Of a DNA stretch of 64,000 bases, positions 51,830 to 60,383 are shown piece by piece. This stretch comes from JAMXLJ01 sp036558745 (GTDB lineage: Bacteria > Actinomycetota > Acidimicrobiia > IMCC26256 > JAMXLJ01). Location of the stretch: assembly GCA_036558745.1 (NCBI GenBank), contig DATBEZ010000081.1:22571-86570 (forward strand). The letters are read 5' to 3'. Made by a program: the position numbers and the translations under genes. The notes beneath the pieces are model-generated. The model made no database searches, was not told the DNA's origin, and saw nothing but the letters and a program-made list of their open reading frames with translations. Within the stretch, counting starts at the first letter, position 1; the number at the start of each line of letters is the position of its first letter.

Positions 51830-52081
51830 CCCCGCCCGACGCCCGCTGCGGCGCAGCCGATGCGCACGACGGCGGCCGCGACGACGATGCCGAGCGCGAC
51901 GAAGGTCCGCGTCGTCGTGTGACCGACCCCGTGTGGAGCCCGCGCGGCGCCTCGAGCACTTCGTCGGACCGCGCCGCACGTCGCGCGCCGCGAGCAGGCC
52001 GCCGAGCACGAGCGTGAGGGTCGAGAGGAGTCCCTCGGCGGTCACGAAGCTCGTGCAATGGCCCGGACCGCACGGGACCAA
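51830..52081 (-). pseudogene. Possible decayed small two-helix membrane protein
   Basis: In the 460-bp gap between the TetR and msrA genes, the minus strand has one stretch with protein-like composition: VPCGPGHCTSFVTAEG into LLSTLTLVLGGLLAAR, a helix. After a shift of frame a second helix appears, FVALGIVVAAAVVRIGC. Third positions are rich in G/C in each part but not across the break. It may be a frameshifted remnant of a small membrane protein, or chance. No ribosome site is seen. The rest of the gap holds nothing I can name except the msrA leader. Confidence 0.3.
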
Positions 52082-52169
52082 ACCGGGCGTTGGCCGGAGG
52101 ACGGCGCCGGGCGCCGCTCGCCGGGCGGGGATGTCAGCATGGAACCAGCGGTGGGGCTGGGAACGAACC

Positions 52170-52204
52170 CCGCGCCGGCGCGGTTTCCCCCTGCGAGAAC
52201 AGGG
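52170..52204 (+). promoter_or_regulatory. Structured leader of msrA: two hairpins
   Basis: CCGCGCC/GGCGCGG (14-bp palindrome at 52170) and CCCTG-N6-CAGGG (52189-52204), just before the AGGAGG ribosome site. They may regulate msrA, but they match no riboswitch class that I recognise. Confidence 0.4.
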
Positions 52205-52233
52205 ACCGGACCGAGGACGAATCAGGAGGCCAC

Positions 52234-52884
52234 GTGTTCGGACGACACAAGAACCAGATGCCCGAGCCGGCGGAGGCCCTGCCCGGACGGGCGGAGCGGA
52301 TGGCGGTGGCGGAGCGACACACGGTCAATGGGGCGCGCATCGTCCCGCCGTTCCCGGAGGGCACCGAGCAGGCGATCTTCGGCATGGGCTGCTTCTGGGG
52401 TGCGGAGCGCAAGTTCTGGGAGACCCACGGCGTCGTCGCGACGGCGGTGGGCTACGCGGGCGGCTTCACGCCGAACCCGACGTACGAGGAGGTGTGCAGC
52501 GGTCGCACCGGGCACGCCGAGGTCGTGCTCGTCGTGTTCGACGCCTCGAAGGTCGGTTACGAGGAGCTGCTGAAGGTGTTCTGGGAGGGTCACGACCCGA
52601 CCCAGGGCATGCGTCAGGGCAACGACGTCGGCACCCAGTACCGCTCCGCGATCTACACGACGAGCGAGATGCAGCAGAAGGCCGCGGAGGCGTCGCGCGA
52701 CGCGTACCAGAAGGTCCTTCACGACGCCGGGTACGGTGACATCACGACCGAGATCCGCGAGGCGCCCGAGTTCTTCTACGCGGAGGACTACCACCAGCAG
52801 TACCTGGCGAAGAACCCGTTCGGCTACTGCGGTCTCGGTGGGACCGGCGTCAGCTGCCCGACCGGCCTGACGGGGAGCGCGTGA
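52234..52884 (+). CDS. msrA: Peptide-methionine (S)-S-oxide reductase
   Basis: 216 residues. The catalytic motif GMGCFWGAERKFW places Cys53. VGYAGGFTPNPTYEEVCSGRTGHAE, FWEGHDPTQGMRQGNDVGTQYRS and YHQQYLAKNPFGYCGLGG (resolving-Cys region) complete the MsrA pattern. It reduces methionine-S-sulfoxide in oxidised proteins, with thioredoxin as donor. The GTG at 52234 directly follows AGGAGGCCAC, a near-perfect ribosome site. The leader upstream holds two hairpins. Confidence 0.95.
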   Translation: MFGRHKNQMPEPAEALPGRAERMAVAERHTVNGARIVPPFPEGTEQAIFGMGCFWGAERKFWETHGVVATAVGYAGGFTPNPTYEEVCSGRTGHAEVVLVVFDASKVGYEELLKVFWEGHDPTQGMRQGNDVGTQYRSAIYTTSEMQQKAAEASRDAYQKVLHDAGYGDITTEIREAPEFFYAEDYHQQYLAKNPFGYCGLGGTGVSCPTGLTGSA

Positions 52885-52891
52885 GTCGCGC

Positions 52892-53383
52892 TCAGTGCAG
52901 CAGCGTCTTCAACAGGACCGCGACGAGGCCGAACGCAGCTGCGATGAGGGCGTAGCCGAGCCGTGCGCCGCGCCCGAGCTCGGTGCCACGCGCGCCGACC
53001 CAGCCGAACATGAAGAGGTCGACGACGCACAGCCACAACGTGGCCGTCAGCGCGGTGTCGGCCTTCACGTCTGCGAGCCAGAGTGCGAACAGCAAGACGA
53101 TGGGTGGGAGCGCGCTCTCGATCACCGTCGACTCCTGGAACAGCGCCGCCCGGGTCTCCCGCCAGGCCGCGGGCTTGCTCGCCGTCTGCATGCGTTCGGC
53201 GAGCATGGTCGCGTACGCGTGTGTGAACCAGTAGACGGTCAGGGTGATCGCGATCGAGCCCATCACGCGAGGGAGATCGGTGCCGACAATGCTCTCGCCC
53301 GCGATGACGGCCGCCGCGACGACAGTGCCCTCCACCGCACCCTCGGGGTTCGCCGAGTAGCGACGGAACCATCGCTGCCGCAT
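52892..53383 (-). CDS. Uncharacterised membrane protein with four to five helices
   Basis: 163 residues. Hydrophobic helices are GTVVAAAVIAGESIVG, IAITLTVYWFTHAYATML, PIVLLFALWLADV, ATLWLCVVDLFMFGWVG and YALIAAAFGLVAVLL. I do not recognise the family. ATG at 53383 was chosen, but the frame continues upstream without a good start, so a longer N-terminus is possible. It converges on msrA 7 bp away. Confidence 0.65.
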   Translation of the reverse strand: MRQRWFRRYSANPEGAVEGTVVAAAVIAGESIVGTDLPRVMGSIAITLTVYWFTHAYATMLAERMQTASKPAAWRETRAALFQESTVIESALPPIVLLFALWLADVKADTALTATLWLCVVDLFMFGWVGARGTELGRGARLGYALIAAAFGLVAVLLKTLLH

Positions 53384-53447
53384 CCGTCGCCCGACCGCAC
53401 GCGGCCGCGCGGCAACGTCTCGCGCATCCACCGGACGGGTGTGCTCG

Positions 53448-54290
53448 CTACCGGAGCTCGTCGACGTAGCGGTCGGTGCCCGGAACCGTCGGGATGAAGG
53501 GTGCCGCGAGCTCGACACGGCCGAGCCCGGCCGCGGCGACCGCCGCGCCGCCGCTGGCGAAGCGATCGGCCCAGACCTCGCGCGGGTCGACCTCGGTGAG
53601 CCAGAGCAGCGTGAGGCGACGCTCGAGGCCCGGCACGTCCTCGACGTAGGACATCTTGTCCTCGGGCAGGGGCATCGGCGCGAAGGCAAGGCACATCGCG
53701 ACCCGGGACCCGCCGAGCACCGCGGGGATGCGCTCCTCGCGCAACCACGTCCACAGCCGGTCCCGGGTCACGCCCTCCGCGCCGTCGACGACCTCGAGCA
53801 CGAGGCCCGCGTACGGGTGGTCGAGCGCGTGGACGTCGCGGGGCCCGGCCGCATCGCGGTACACCGGGCCGACGTAGGTCTGGAACGACGTGTAGACGTG
53901 CGACCGTTCGAGGTAGATGCGCCCGTCGGGCAGGAGGCGTTGGTTGGTCGCGACCGTCCAGCGCAGGTGGTCCTCGTAGCGACCCGCGGTGATCCAGTAG
54001 GTCGCCAGGTACTTGCCCGCCGAGAGTGGCTGGGCGATGAGCGAGTCGTCGGGCGAGCGCAGCGCCTGGAGGTCGCGGGTCGCGACCCACCGGCGGCCGG
54101 CGAACATCCAGGGCATCGCCATCGCACCCGAGTAGAAGTGGTCGTCCTCGTACCAGCGGTTGTACGCCTGCTCGTGGCCCTCGTGCGGCTCGACGAGGGT
54201 GATGAGCGCGGAGCCGATCCCGGTCTCGTAGGGCCCGACGGCCGGCAGCGCCGAGTACGGATTCGGGTCGGTCTGGGGTGTGGTGCTCAT
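53448..54290 (-). CDS. Uncharacterised EthD-like (dimeric alpha-beta barrel) protein
   Basis: 280 residues. Two similar halves: ITLVEPHEGHEQAYNRWYEDDHFYSG near the start, and CLAFAPMPLPEDKMSYVEDVPGLERRLTLLWLTEVDP later. The first, with its E-x2-YNRWY and DD-H-F, resembles the ferredoxin-like/EthD barrel. A degradative or monooxygenase-like role is possible, but I cannot name the family. ATG at 54290. Confidence 0.55.
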   Translation of the reverse strand: MSTTPQTDPNPYSALPAVGPYETGIGSALITLVEPHEGHEQAYNRWYEDDHFYSGAMAMPWMFAGRRWVATRDLQALRSPDDSLIAQPLSAGKYLATYWITAGRYEDHLRWTVATNQRLLPDGRIYLERSHVYTSFQTYVGPVYRDAAGPRDVHALDHPYAGLVLEVVDGAEGVTRDRLWTWLREERIPAVLGGSRVAMCLAFAPMPLPEDKMSYVEDVPGLERRLTLLWLTEVDPREVWADRFASGGAAVAAAGLGRVELAAPFIPTVPGTDRYVDELR

Positions 54291-54347
54291 GCGCCGGAGT
54301 CTCGCAGATCCTCAACCCGACGCGACCGCTGCCGATCGGTACTGCGG

Positions 54348-54926
54348 GTGGGCGTGGTGGCGCGCGACCCGGGAGGACGGACGATCGACGGCATCCAGGC
54401 GGTCCAGGCCCGGATCGCGCAGATCCAGCAGATGGTCGCGTCGCTCGAACCGTCGGGCGTGCCGTCGGCCGGCTCGAGCACGGCGACGTCGAGCGGGACG
54501 GCGACGGGTGCGGTCGACGCGTCGAGCGGCACGTTCGCGGCTGCGATGAACACGGCGCAGGCGGGCGACAAGCAGCAGTGGGCGAACGCCTTCCTCACCC
54601 GCCTCGGCATGCCCGTGACGTCGGAGAACGTGCGCGCGGTCGTCGCGTGGGAGAAGGCCGAGGGGACCAAGGCGCAGTTCAACCCGCTCGCGACGACGCG
54701 CTCGATGCCGGGCGCGACGAACTTCAACAGTGTGGGCGTGAAGAACTTCGCAAGCTACGGCGACGGCATCGAGGCCAACGCCGCCGCGTTGACGAACGGG
54801 CGTTACGGCAACATCCTCGCCGCGCTGCGACAGGGCAACAGCGCGGTCGCGGTCGCGCAGGCTGTCGCCAACTCGCCGTGGGGCACGGGCAACGGCGTGC
54901 TGCGCGTCCTGCAGAGCGGCGGCTGA
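54348..54926 (+). CDS. Lysozyme-like domain protein
   Basis: 192 residues. A short coiled N-terminus (IQAVQARIAQIQQMVASL) leads into a low-complexity Ser/Thr/Ala linker, then a lysozyme-like domain from about residue 65: WANAFLTRLGMPVTSENVRAVVAWEKAEG, FNPLATTRSMPGATNFNSVGVKNFASYGDG, NILAALRQGNSAVAVAQAVANSPWGTG. The Glu of AWEKAEG is the likely catalytic acid. No signal peptide is seen. The start is doubtful: GTGs at 54348-54357 lack ribosome sites, whereas a strong GGGAGG lies in frame just before ATC GAC GGC. Confidence 0.7.
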   Translation: MGVVARDPGGRTIDGIQAVQARIAQIQQMVASLEPSGVPSAGSSTATSSGTATGAVDASSGTFAAAMNTAQAGDKQQWANAFLTRLGMPVTSENVRAVVAWEKAEGTKAQFNPLATTRSMPGATNFNSVGVKNFASYGDGIEANAAALTNGRYGNILAALRQGNSAVAVAQAVANSPWGTGNGVLRVLQSGG

Positions 54927-55030
54927 GTCTTCGTGCGCCGCCCCGGAGTCGGAGCGGGGCGAGCTGGACCGGTGGCCAGCGGCGCCCTGCCAACAGAGGC
55001 CGACGCCGCAGGACGCGTTCCGGCGGTGAC

Positions 55031-55948
55031 TCAGTCGGGCGAGTGGGCGAGCAGGGTCGCGGCGGCGTCGCACGGCGCGATCCGGCCCGTACGCCCGCAC
55101 AGCCAGGCGAGCGCGTCGGCGGGCTCGCTGACCGCGACGACGGTCGTGCCGCGCTTCCCACGAGCGGCCTGGCCTGCAACCGCGTAGGGAGCGGTCGCGG
55201 TGACGACCGGCTGCCACGGCCACAGGCCGGCCCGCCGGATCGCCCGCTCGAAGTCGGTCTGGCGTCCGTCGGTCGCGGGGACGGCCTCGAGGTCGTTGAG
55301 CGCGGGGACGAAGACGACCTCGACGCCCGCCGAGCGCGCCGCGCCCAGCTTCTCCTCGAGACCGCCGATCGGCTGGATGCCGCCGTCGGGTGCGATGACG
55401 CCCGTCGCGGCGAGATCGACGCCGCCGGTCACGTCGCCGGGCAGGAGGATGTCGAGGTAGCGAAGCAGGTACGCGAGGCCGGCCGAGTCCCCGTGCAGGC
55501 GCCCGACCGCGGGCCACGCGGGCGGACGCATGCTGCGCACGGTGCCGTCCACCTCGTGCTGCGCCGCCTGCCACGCGTCGATCGCGGCCTGTCGGCTCAG
55601 CCCGTCACCCGACGCGCTGTCGGGCCCGGGCGACGCCGCGACGCGCGGCGCGCTCGCGTCGTGGCGGCCCACCACGTCGGCGAGGACGTCCCACGGTGCG
55701 CGCCGTTCGTGGACGACGCTCAGGTAGTAGATGCGACCGGTCCCCGCGCTGCGCTCGACGTTCGCGGCTGCGGTCTCGGAACGGGTCGAGAGCTCGAGGG
55801 GTTGGGCCTCGCCGTAGACGATCGCGGGCGAGGTCAGCACGACCACGACCGCGAAGAGCAGAGCGACCGTGACGGCCGCGCGCAGGATCGTGCCGATGAC
55901 CCATCCGCGGGGCGCGCCCGTGGCCGGCCCCCCGTGTGCCTCCCCCAC
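55031..55948 (-). CDS. Secreted Lon-like serine protease (S16, YlbL-type) lacking a PDZ domain
   Basis: 305 residues. A TM anchor at about 17-43 (IGTILRAAVTVALLFAVVVVLTS) is followed by a linker and a Lon protease domain: RLHGDSAGLAYLLRYLDILLPG with Ser155, and IAPDGGIQPIGGLEEKLGAARSAGVEVVFVP with Lys200. The Ser-Lys spacing of 45 matches the Lon dyad. It has no ATPase and I see no PDZ domain in the linker. It acts outside the cell. GTG at 55948 lies 6 nt downstream of TAACAC, so the mRNA may be leaderless. Confidence 0.88.
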   Translation of the reverse strand: MGEAHGGPATGAPRGWVIGTILRAAVTVALLFAVVVVLTSPAIVYGEAQPLELSTRSETAAANVERSAGTGRIYYLSVVHERRAPWDVLADVVGRHDASAPRVAASPGPDSASGDGLSRQAAIDAWQAAQHEVDGTVRSMRPPAWPAVGRLHGDSAGLAYLLRYLDILLPGDVTGGVDLAATGVIAPDGGIQPIGGLEEKLGAARSAGVEVVFVPALNDLEAVPATDGRQTDFERAIRRAGLWPWQPVVTATAPYAVAGQAARGKRGTTVVAVSEPADALAWLCGRTGRIAPCDAAATLLAHSPD

Positions 55949-56011
55949 GCAGCAGTGTTACCCGGTCGGGGAGGGGCCTGTCATGCGCGAGGGCGCGATG
56001 CAGGCTTCGGT

Positions 56012-56815
56012 TCACGCGCCGGTCACGAAGTCCACCAGCGCCTCGACCGCGCCGACGAAGGGCGCCTCGAGGTCCCGGTAGGTCGTCACCTTCGACAGGA
56101 GGCGACGCCAGAACGCTCCCGGGTTCGTCTCGCCCAGCGCCGCGCACACGCCGTCCTTCCACGGGCGGCCCTTCGGGACCTCGGGCCACGCGTCGAGCCC
56201 GATCAGCCGGGGCCGCACCGCCTGCCACACGTCGACGTAGGGCGTGCCGGTCACGAGCACGTGCGGGTGGCGGACCGCGGCTGCGAGCCGGGCCTCCTTG
56301 CTGCGCTCGACGAGGTGGTCGACGAGGACGCCGAGGCGCCGGCCCGGTCCGGGTGCGAACGCGCGCACCGCGTCGGCGAGGTGGTCGACGCCGTCGAGCC
56401 GCTCGACGACGACGCCCTCGATCCGGAGGTCGTCGCCCCAGACCGCTTCGACGAGCTCCGCGTCGTGGACACCTTCGACGTAGATACGCCCCGCGCGGGC
56501 GACGCGCGCCGGGTGGCCGTCGACCGCGCGCGACCCGGACGCGGTCGTGCGGACCGCGGTGTTCGCGCTCGGGCGGGGCGGCGCGAGCGTGACCGCGACT
56601 CCCTCGAGCGCGAAGGCGCCCGCGTCGAGGGGGAACAGCCGCTCGACGCCGGTCGCGCCCCGCAGGCGCAGCGCCCCCTGCTCGACGCTCACGACCGTGC
56701 CGGTGAACCCACTGGCCCGGTGGCGGACGGTCGCGCCCGTCTGCGCCTCGACGACCGGATACACCGTGGCGAGACGGGCCGGGCCGTCGACCGGCCCGCC
56801 GAGGATGCCCTTCAT
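56012..56815 (-). CDS. DUF3097 family protein
   Basis: 267 residues. The blocks ASGFTGTVVSVEQGALRLRGATG, RIYVEGVHDAELVEAVWGDDLRIEGVVVERLDGVDHL, and VTGTPYVDVWQAVRPRLIG through ALGETNPGAFWRRLLSKV cover the whole of the family, which is nearly restricted to actinobacteria. The middle resembles a TOPRIM-like nucleotide domain, but no function is proven. The ATG at 56815 was chosen; the longer in-frame option at 57145 overlaps the divergent amidase. Confidence 0.9.
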   Translation of the reverse strand: MKGILGGPVDGPARLATVYPVVEAQTGATVRHRASGFTGTVVSVEQGALRLRGATGVERLFPLDAGAFALEGVAVTLAPPRPSANTAVRTTASGSRAVDGHPARVARAGRIYVEGVHDAELVEAVWGDDLRIEGVVVERLDGVDHLADAVRAFAPGPGRRLGVLVDHLVERSKEARLAAAVRHPHVLVTGTPYVDVWQAVRPRLIGLDAWPEVPKGRPWKDGVCAALGETNPGAFWRRLLSKVTTYRDLEAPFVGAVEALVDFVTGA

Positions 56816-56877
56816 GAGCGCCCGACCGTAGCGGCGCCCCCGTGTCGGGACGTGGACCCGTTCGCCCGCTCCGTTGG

Positions 56878-56883
56878 TAGGTT
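56878..56883 (+). promoter_or_regulatory. -10 box TAGGTT, leaderless type
   Basis: TAGGTT ends 7 nt before the amidase ATG at 56891; there is no ribosome site in between. Confidence 0.6.
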
Positions 56884-56890
56884 GCCGCGC

Positions 56891-58342
56891 ATGGACGAGC
56901 TCGCATTTCTCGACGTCGTCGCGCAGGCCGAGCTGGTGCGCTCGGGGGAGTGCAGCCCGCGCGAGCTCGTCGAGGCGGCGATCGCGCGGATCGAGAAGCT
57001 CAACCCCGAGCTGAACGCGGTGATCCATCCGCTGTTCGACAAGGCCCGCGCCGCGGCCGCGGGTGCCCTGCCCGACGGACCGTTCCGCGGCGTGCCGTTC
57101 TGCATGAAGGATGCGGTGTGTCACACCGCCGGCGACCCGTACCACCTCGGGATGCGGTTCCTGAAGGAGCGCAACTGGGTCGAGGCCGACGACACGTACC
57201 TCGCACGCCGCTTCCGCGACGCGGGGTTCGTCTTCGTCGGGAAGACCAACACGCCCGAGCTCGCGACCTCGATCACGACCGAGCCCCTCGCGTACGGGCC
57301 GACGCGCAACCCGTGGGACGTCACCCGCTCACCTGGCGGCTCGAGCGGCGGTTCCGCGGCCGCGGTCGCGTCGGGAATGGTCCCGGCCGCGCACGCGAAC
57401 GACATGGGCGGCTCGATCCGCGCGCCCGCGAGCGAGTGCGGGCTGGTCGGACTGAAGCCGTCGCGGGCGCGCACGACGCTGGGTCCGAGCTTCGGCGAGT
57501 ACTGGGGCCCGCTCACGCACGAGTTCGTGGTCGTGCGCAGTGTGCGCGACTCCGCAGCGATCCTCGACGCGGTCGCGGGTCCCGCGCCGGGCGACCCCTA
57601 CACCGCGCCGGCGCCGGCGCGTCCGTTCGCGAGCGAGGTGGGCGCAGACCCGGGCCGGTTGCGGATCGGTCTGCGCACCACGATCCCCGCGATGGGTCGT
57701 GACGCGCATCCCGAGTGCGTCGCCGCGGTGCAAGCGGCGGGCCGGCTGCTGGAACGCGCCGGTCACACGATGGAGGTCGCGTCGCCCGCGGCGCTCGACG
57801 ATGAGGACGTGTTCGGCCCGTTCGCCACAATCATGGGCGCGGCGATCGCGCGCGACCTGGATCGCTGGGGCGAGCGCACCGGGCACGCGATCGGCCCGGA
57901 CGACGTCGAGCCGGGGAACTGGATGATGGCCGAGGTCGGCCGCGCGATCACCGGCGCGCAGTACCTCGCCGCGGTCGAGGCGTTGCAGGCCTACACCCGT
58001 CACGTCGCGTCATGGTGGGCCGCGTCCGACGAGGGTCCCGGTTTCGACCTGCTCGTGATGCCGACGATCTCACAGCCTCCGCCCGAGCTCGGCCGGATGG
58101 CGCCGCTCGCCGATCCCGGCGAGTCGCTCGGGCTCCAGAGCCAGCTCGCGCACATGACGGTGCCGTGGAACGCGAGCGGGCAGCCCGCGATGTCGGTGCC
58201 GCTGCACTGGACGCCCGACGGCCTGCCGGTCGGCGTCCAGCTCGTCGCCGCGTACGGGCGCGAGGACGTGCTGTTCCGGGTCGCCGCGCAGCTCGAGCAG
58301 GCCGCGCCCTGGTCCGACCGCCGCCCCGCGGTGCACGCGTGA
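56891..58342 (+). CDS. Amidase (amidase signature family)
   Basis: 483 residues. The Ser-cisSer-Lys triad is visible: Lys73 in PFCMKDAVCHTAGD, the cis-Ser in TRSPGGSSGGSAAAVA (about 151-152), and the nucleophile Ser175 in DMGGSIRAPASECGLVGLKPSR. It hydrolyses carboxamides to acids. The substrate is unknown. ATG at 56891 follows a TAGGTT box by 7 nt. The stop overlaps the GTG of the PIG-L gene (GTGA), so the two are translated together. Confidence 0.93.
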   Translation: MDELAFLDVVAQAELVRSGECSPRELVEAAIARIEKLNPELNAVIHPLFDKARAAAAGALPDGPFRGVPFCMKDAVCHTAGDPYHLGMRFLKERNWVEADDTYLARRFRDAGFVFVGKTNTPELATSITTEPLAYGPTRNPWDVTRSPGGSSGGSAAAVASGMVPAAHANDMGGSIRAPASECGLVGLKPSRARTTLGPSFGEYWGPLTHEFVVVRSVRDSAAILDAVAGPAPGDPYTAPAPARPFASEVGADPGRLRIGLRTTIPAMGRDAHPECVAAVQAAGRLLERAGHTMEVASPAALDDEDVFGPFATIMGAAIARDLDRWGERTGHAIGPDDVEPGNWMMAEVGRAITGAQYLAAVEALQAYTRHVASWWAASDEGPGFDLLVMPTISQPPPELGRMAPLADPGESLGLQSQLAHMTVPWNASGQPAMSVPLHWTPDGLPVGVQLVAAYGREDVLFRVAAQLEQAAPWSDRRPAVHA

Positions 58343-59058
58343 GCGGTGTCCCTGACGTCTCGCGGGTACTCGTCGTCACCGCGCATCCCGACGACGTCGA
58401 CTTCGGCGTCGCGGGCTCGGTCGCGACGTGGACCGCGAGCGGGATCGAGGTCGCGTACTGCGTCGTGACCGACGGCGACGCGGGAGGCTTCGACCCGTCG
58501 GTCTCGCGTCTCGCGATGCGCGACATCCGCCGGCGCGAGCAGCTCGCGGCCGCGAAGGTCGTCGGCGTCACCGACGTGACGTTCCTCGGCTATCCCGACG
58601 GACGGCTCGTGCCCACGCTGGAGCTGCGACGCGACATCAGCCGGGTCATCCGCCGCTTCAAGCCCGAGCGTGTCGTCGGTCAGTCACCAGAGCGGAACTG
58701 GCAACGGATCTACGCGAGCCACCCCGACCATCTCGCTGCGGGCGAGGCAACGGTATGCGCGGTGTACCCGGACTCGCGCAACGAGTTCGCGCACCCCGAG
58801 CTGCTCGCCGAGGGCTACGAGGCCCACGCGGTCGCGGAGCTGTGGGTCATGGCCGCACCGACACGCGGCGCCTACGTCGACGTCACCGAGTGCTTCGACA
58901 AGAAGCTCGACGCACTGCGCTGCCACGTGAGCCAGGAGGTCGACCGCGACGGCGGTCTCGAGGAGCGCATCCGCGGTTGGCTGACCGCGAACGCGCGCGA
59001 AGCGAGCCTGCCCGAAGGCAGGCTCGCCGAAGGCTTCCTTCGCGTCGACACGCGGTGA
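58339..59058 (+). CDS. LmbE/PIG-L family N-acetylglucosaminyl deacetylase-like protein
   Basis: 239 residues. The zinc motif VVTAHPDDVDFGVAGSVA, and YASHPDHLAAGEATVCAVYPDSRN (the second His). In actinobacteria such proteins include MshB and Mca, which act in mycothiol metabolism, but the length and sequence do not identify either. It is coupled to the amidase (GTGA overlap) and ends just before hairpin C2. Confidence 0.9.
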   Translation: MSGVPDVSRVLVVTAHPDDVDFGVAGSVATWTASGIEVAYCVVTDGDAGGFDPSVSRLAMRDIRRREQLAAAKVVGVTDVTFLGYPDGRLVPTLELRRDISRVIRRFKPERVVGQSPERNWQRIYASHPDHLAAGEATVCAVYPDSRNEFAHPELLAEGYEAHAVAELWVMAAPTRGAYVDVTECFDKKLDALRCHVSQEVDRDGGLEERIRGWLTANAREASLPEGRLAEGFLRVDTR

Positions 59059-59064
59059 CCGCCA

Positions 59065-59111
59065 CTTCGGAGTCGATTCACCCCACCAGACGCAGGAGAT
59101 CGACTCCAGAG
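59065..59111. terminator. Hairpin C2 (GGAGTCGAT family) at a convergent junction
   Basis: Left arm CTTCGGAGTCGAT, right arm ATCGACTCCAGAG, with one mismatch and one wobble pair, loop about 21 nt. It fills the gap between the convergent PIG-L and alcohol dehydrogenase genes. The right arm is identical to that of C1 (23816) over 13 bases. Confidence 0.75.
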
Positions 59112-59118
59112 CGCGGGG

Positions 59119-60195
59119 CTACACAATGACGCTGCGGATGACCTCGCCCGCCTGCATGGCGCGGAAGGCGTCGTTGATCTCGTCGATCTTGATGCGGCGC
59201 GACACCATCGCGTTGAGGTCGAGGCGACCGGTCTCGACCAGGCTCACGAAGCGCGGGAAGTCGCGACGCACCTGCGCGGACCCGTACACACACCCGAGCA
59301 GCTGCTTCTCCTCGAAGAACAGCTGGAACCCGGGCAGCGTGACCATCGAGTCCACGCGCGGCATGCCGACCACGACCGCGGTGCCACCACGGCGCGCCGT
59401 GTTGAACGCCTGCACGATCGTCTCGGGCAGCCCGATCACCTCGAACGCGTAGTCGGCGCCGCGCCCGCCCGTCGCCGCCTTCACCTGCTCGACCGGGTCG
59501 CCCTGCGCGGGGTCGATGAGGTCGGTCGCCCCGAGCTGCTCCGCGGCCTTGCGCTTCAGCTCGACAGGATCGATCGCGAAGATGCGCGCCGCGCCCGCGA
59601 TGCGCGCGCCCTGGATCACGGCCTGTCCGACCCCGCCGCAGCCGATCACCGCGACCGACGACCCGGGCTCGACCTGCGCGGTGTTGAGCGCGGCGCCGAC
59701 GCCCGTCGTCACGCCGCAGCCGATGAGCGCGAGCTGCTCGGCCGGGAGGTCGGTCTGGACCTTGACGACCGATGCCTCGTCGACCGTCATGAGGTCGGAG
59801 AACGTGCCGAGGCCCGTCATCGCGACCATCTGCGTGCCGTCGGCGCGGGTGGCCTTCGGCGCGACCGACACCGCGCCCATGTGCTCGCACAAGTTCGACT
59901 GGTCGTGCAGGCAGTACCAGCAGACGCCGCACGCGGGCGTGAACGACGCGATCACGCGGTCGCCCGGCTTCACGCGCGTCACCTCGTTGCCCACCGACTC
60001 GACGATGCCGGTGCCCTCGTGCCCGAGGATGCACGGCGGCGGAAGCGGCAGCGATCCGTTGAGCACCGACAGGTCGGAGTGGCAGACGCCGCTCGCGTCG
60101 ACGTTCACGACGACGTCGCGGGGCCCCGGAGCGACCGGCGTGAGCTCCTCGACCACCATGGGCTGGTCCTGACCTACGAACACCGCTGCTCGCAT
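59119..60195 (-). CDS. Zinc-dependent alcohol dehydrogenase (class III / NDMA-like)
   Basis: 358 residues of the MDR family. Catalytic zinc: Cys38 in DASGVCHSDLSV and the His in GHEGTGIVESVG. Structural zinc: the CGVCWYCLHDQSNLC cluster. Rossmann motif VIGCGGVGQAVIQGARIAG for NAD. It oxidises alcohols or, as in the mycothiol-dependent relatives, formaldehyde adducts. ATG at 60195 follows GGGGGAGC. No partner gene is adjacent; the gene converges on the PIG-L gene. Confidence 0.9.
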   Translation of the reverse strand: MRAAVFVGQDQPMVVEELTPVAPGPRDVVVNVDASGVCHSDLSVLNGSLPLPPPCILGHEGTGIVESVGNEVTRVKPGDRVIASFTPACGVCWYCLHDQSNLCEHMGAVSVAPKATRADGTQMVAMTGLGTFSDLMTVDEASVVKVQTDLPAEQLALIGCGVTTGVGAALNTAQVEPGSSVAVIGCGGVGQAVIQGARIAGAARIFAIDPVELKRKAAEQLGATDLIDPAQGDPVEQVKAATGGRGADYAFEVIGLPETIVQAFNTARRGGTAVVVGMPRVDSMVTLPGFQLFFEEKQLLGCVYGSAQVRRDFPRFVSLVETGRLDLNAMVSRRIKIDEINDAFRAMQAGEVIRSVIV

Positions 60196-60383
60196 TGAAG
60201 CTCCCCCTGAAGGCACGCGGGTGCTGATGGCGTGTCAGACCGTAGTCGCGGTCGGCGCGATCGGGCACCCGTCGCGGCGCGCTCGGAGGGCCGTCACGGC
60301 GGTGTCCGAAACCCGCCAGCGCGAGCGCTGCGAACGAAGCACACTGGTGTCGTTCTCAGAGCGTCTCCGGAAAGCGAGGAGCC

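Noticed and set aside
54278..58342. A 1354-residue open frame on the plus strand spanning several genes
   Set aside because: It only reflects high GC content: the first 2.6 kb is antisense or out-of-frame to real genes, and only the amidase part from 56891 is real.
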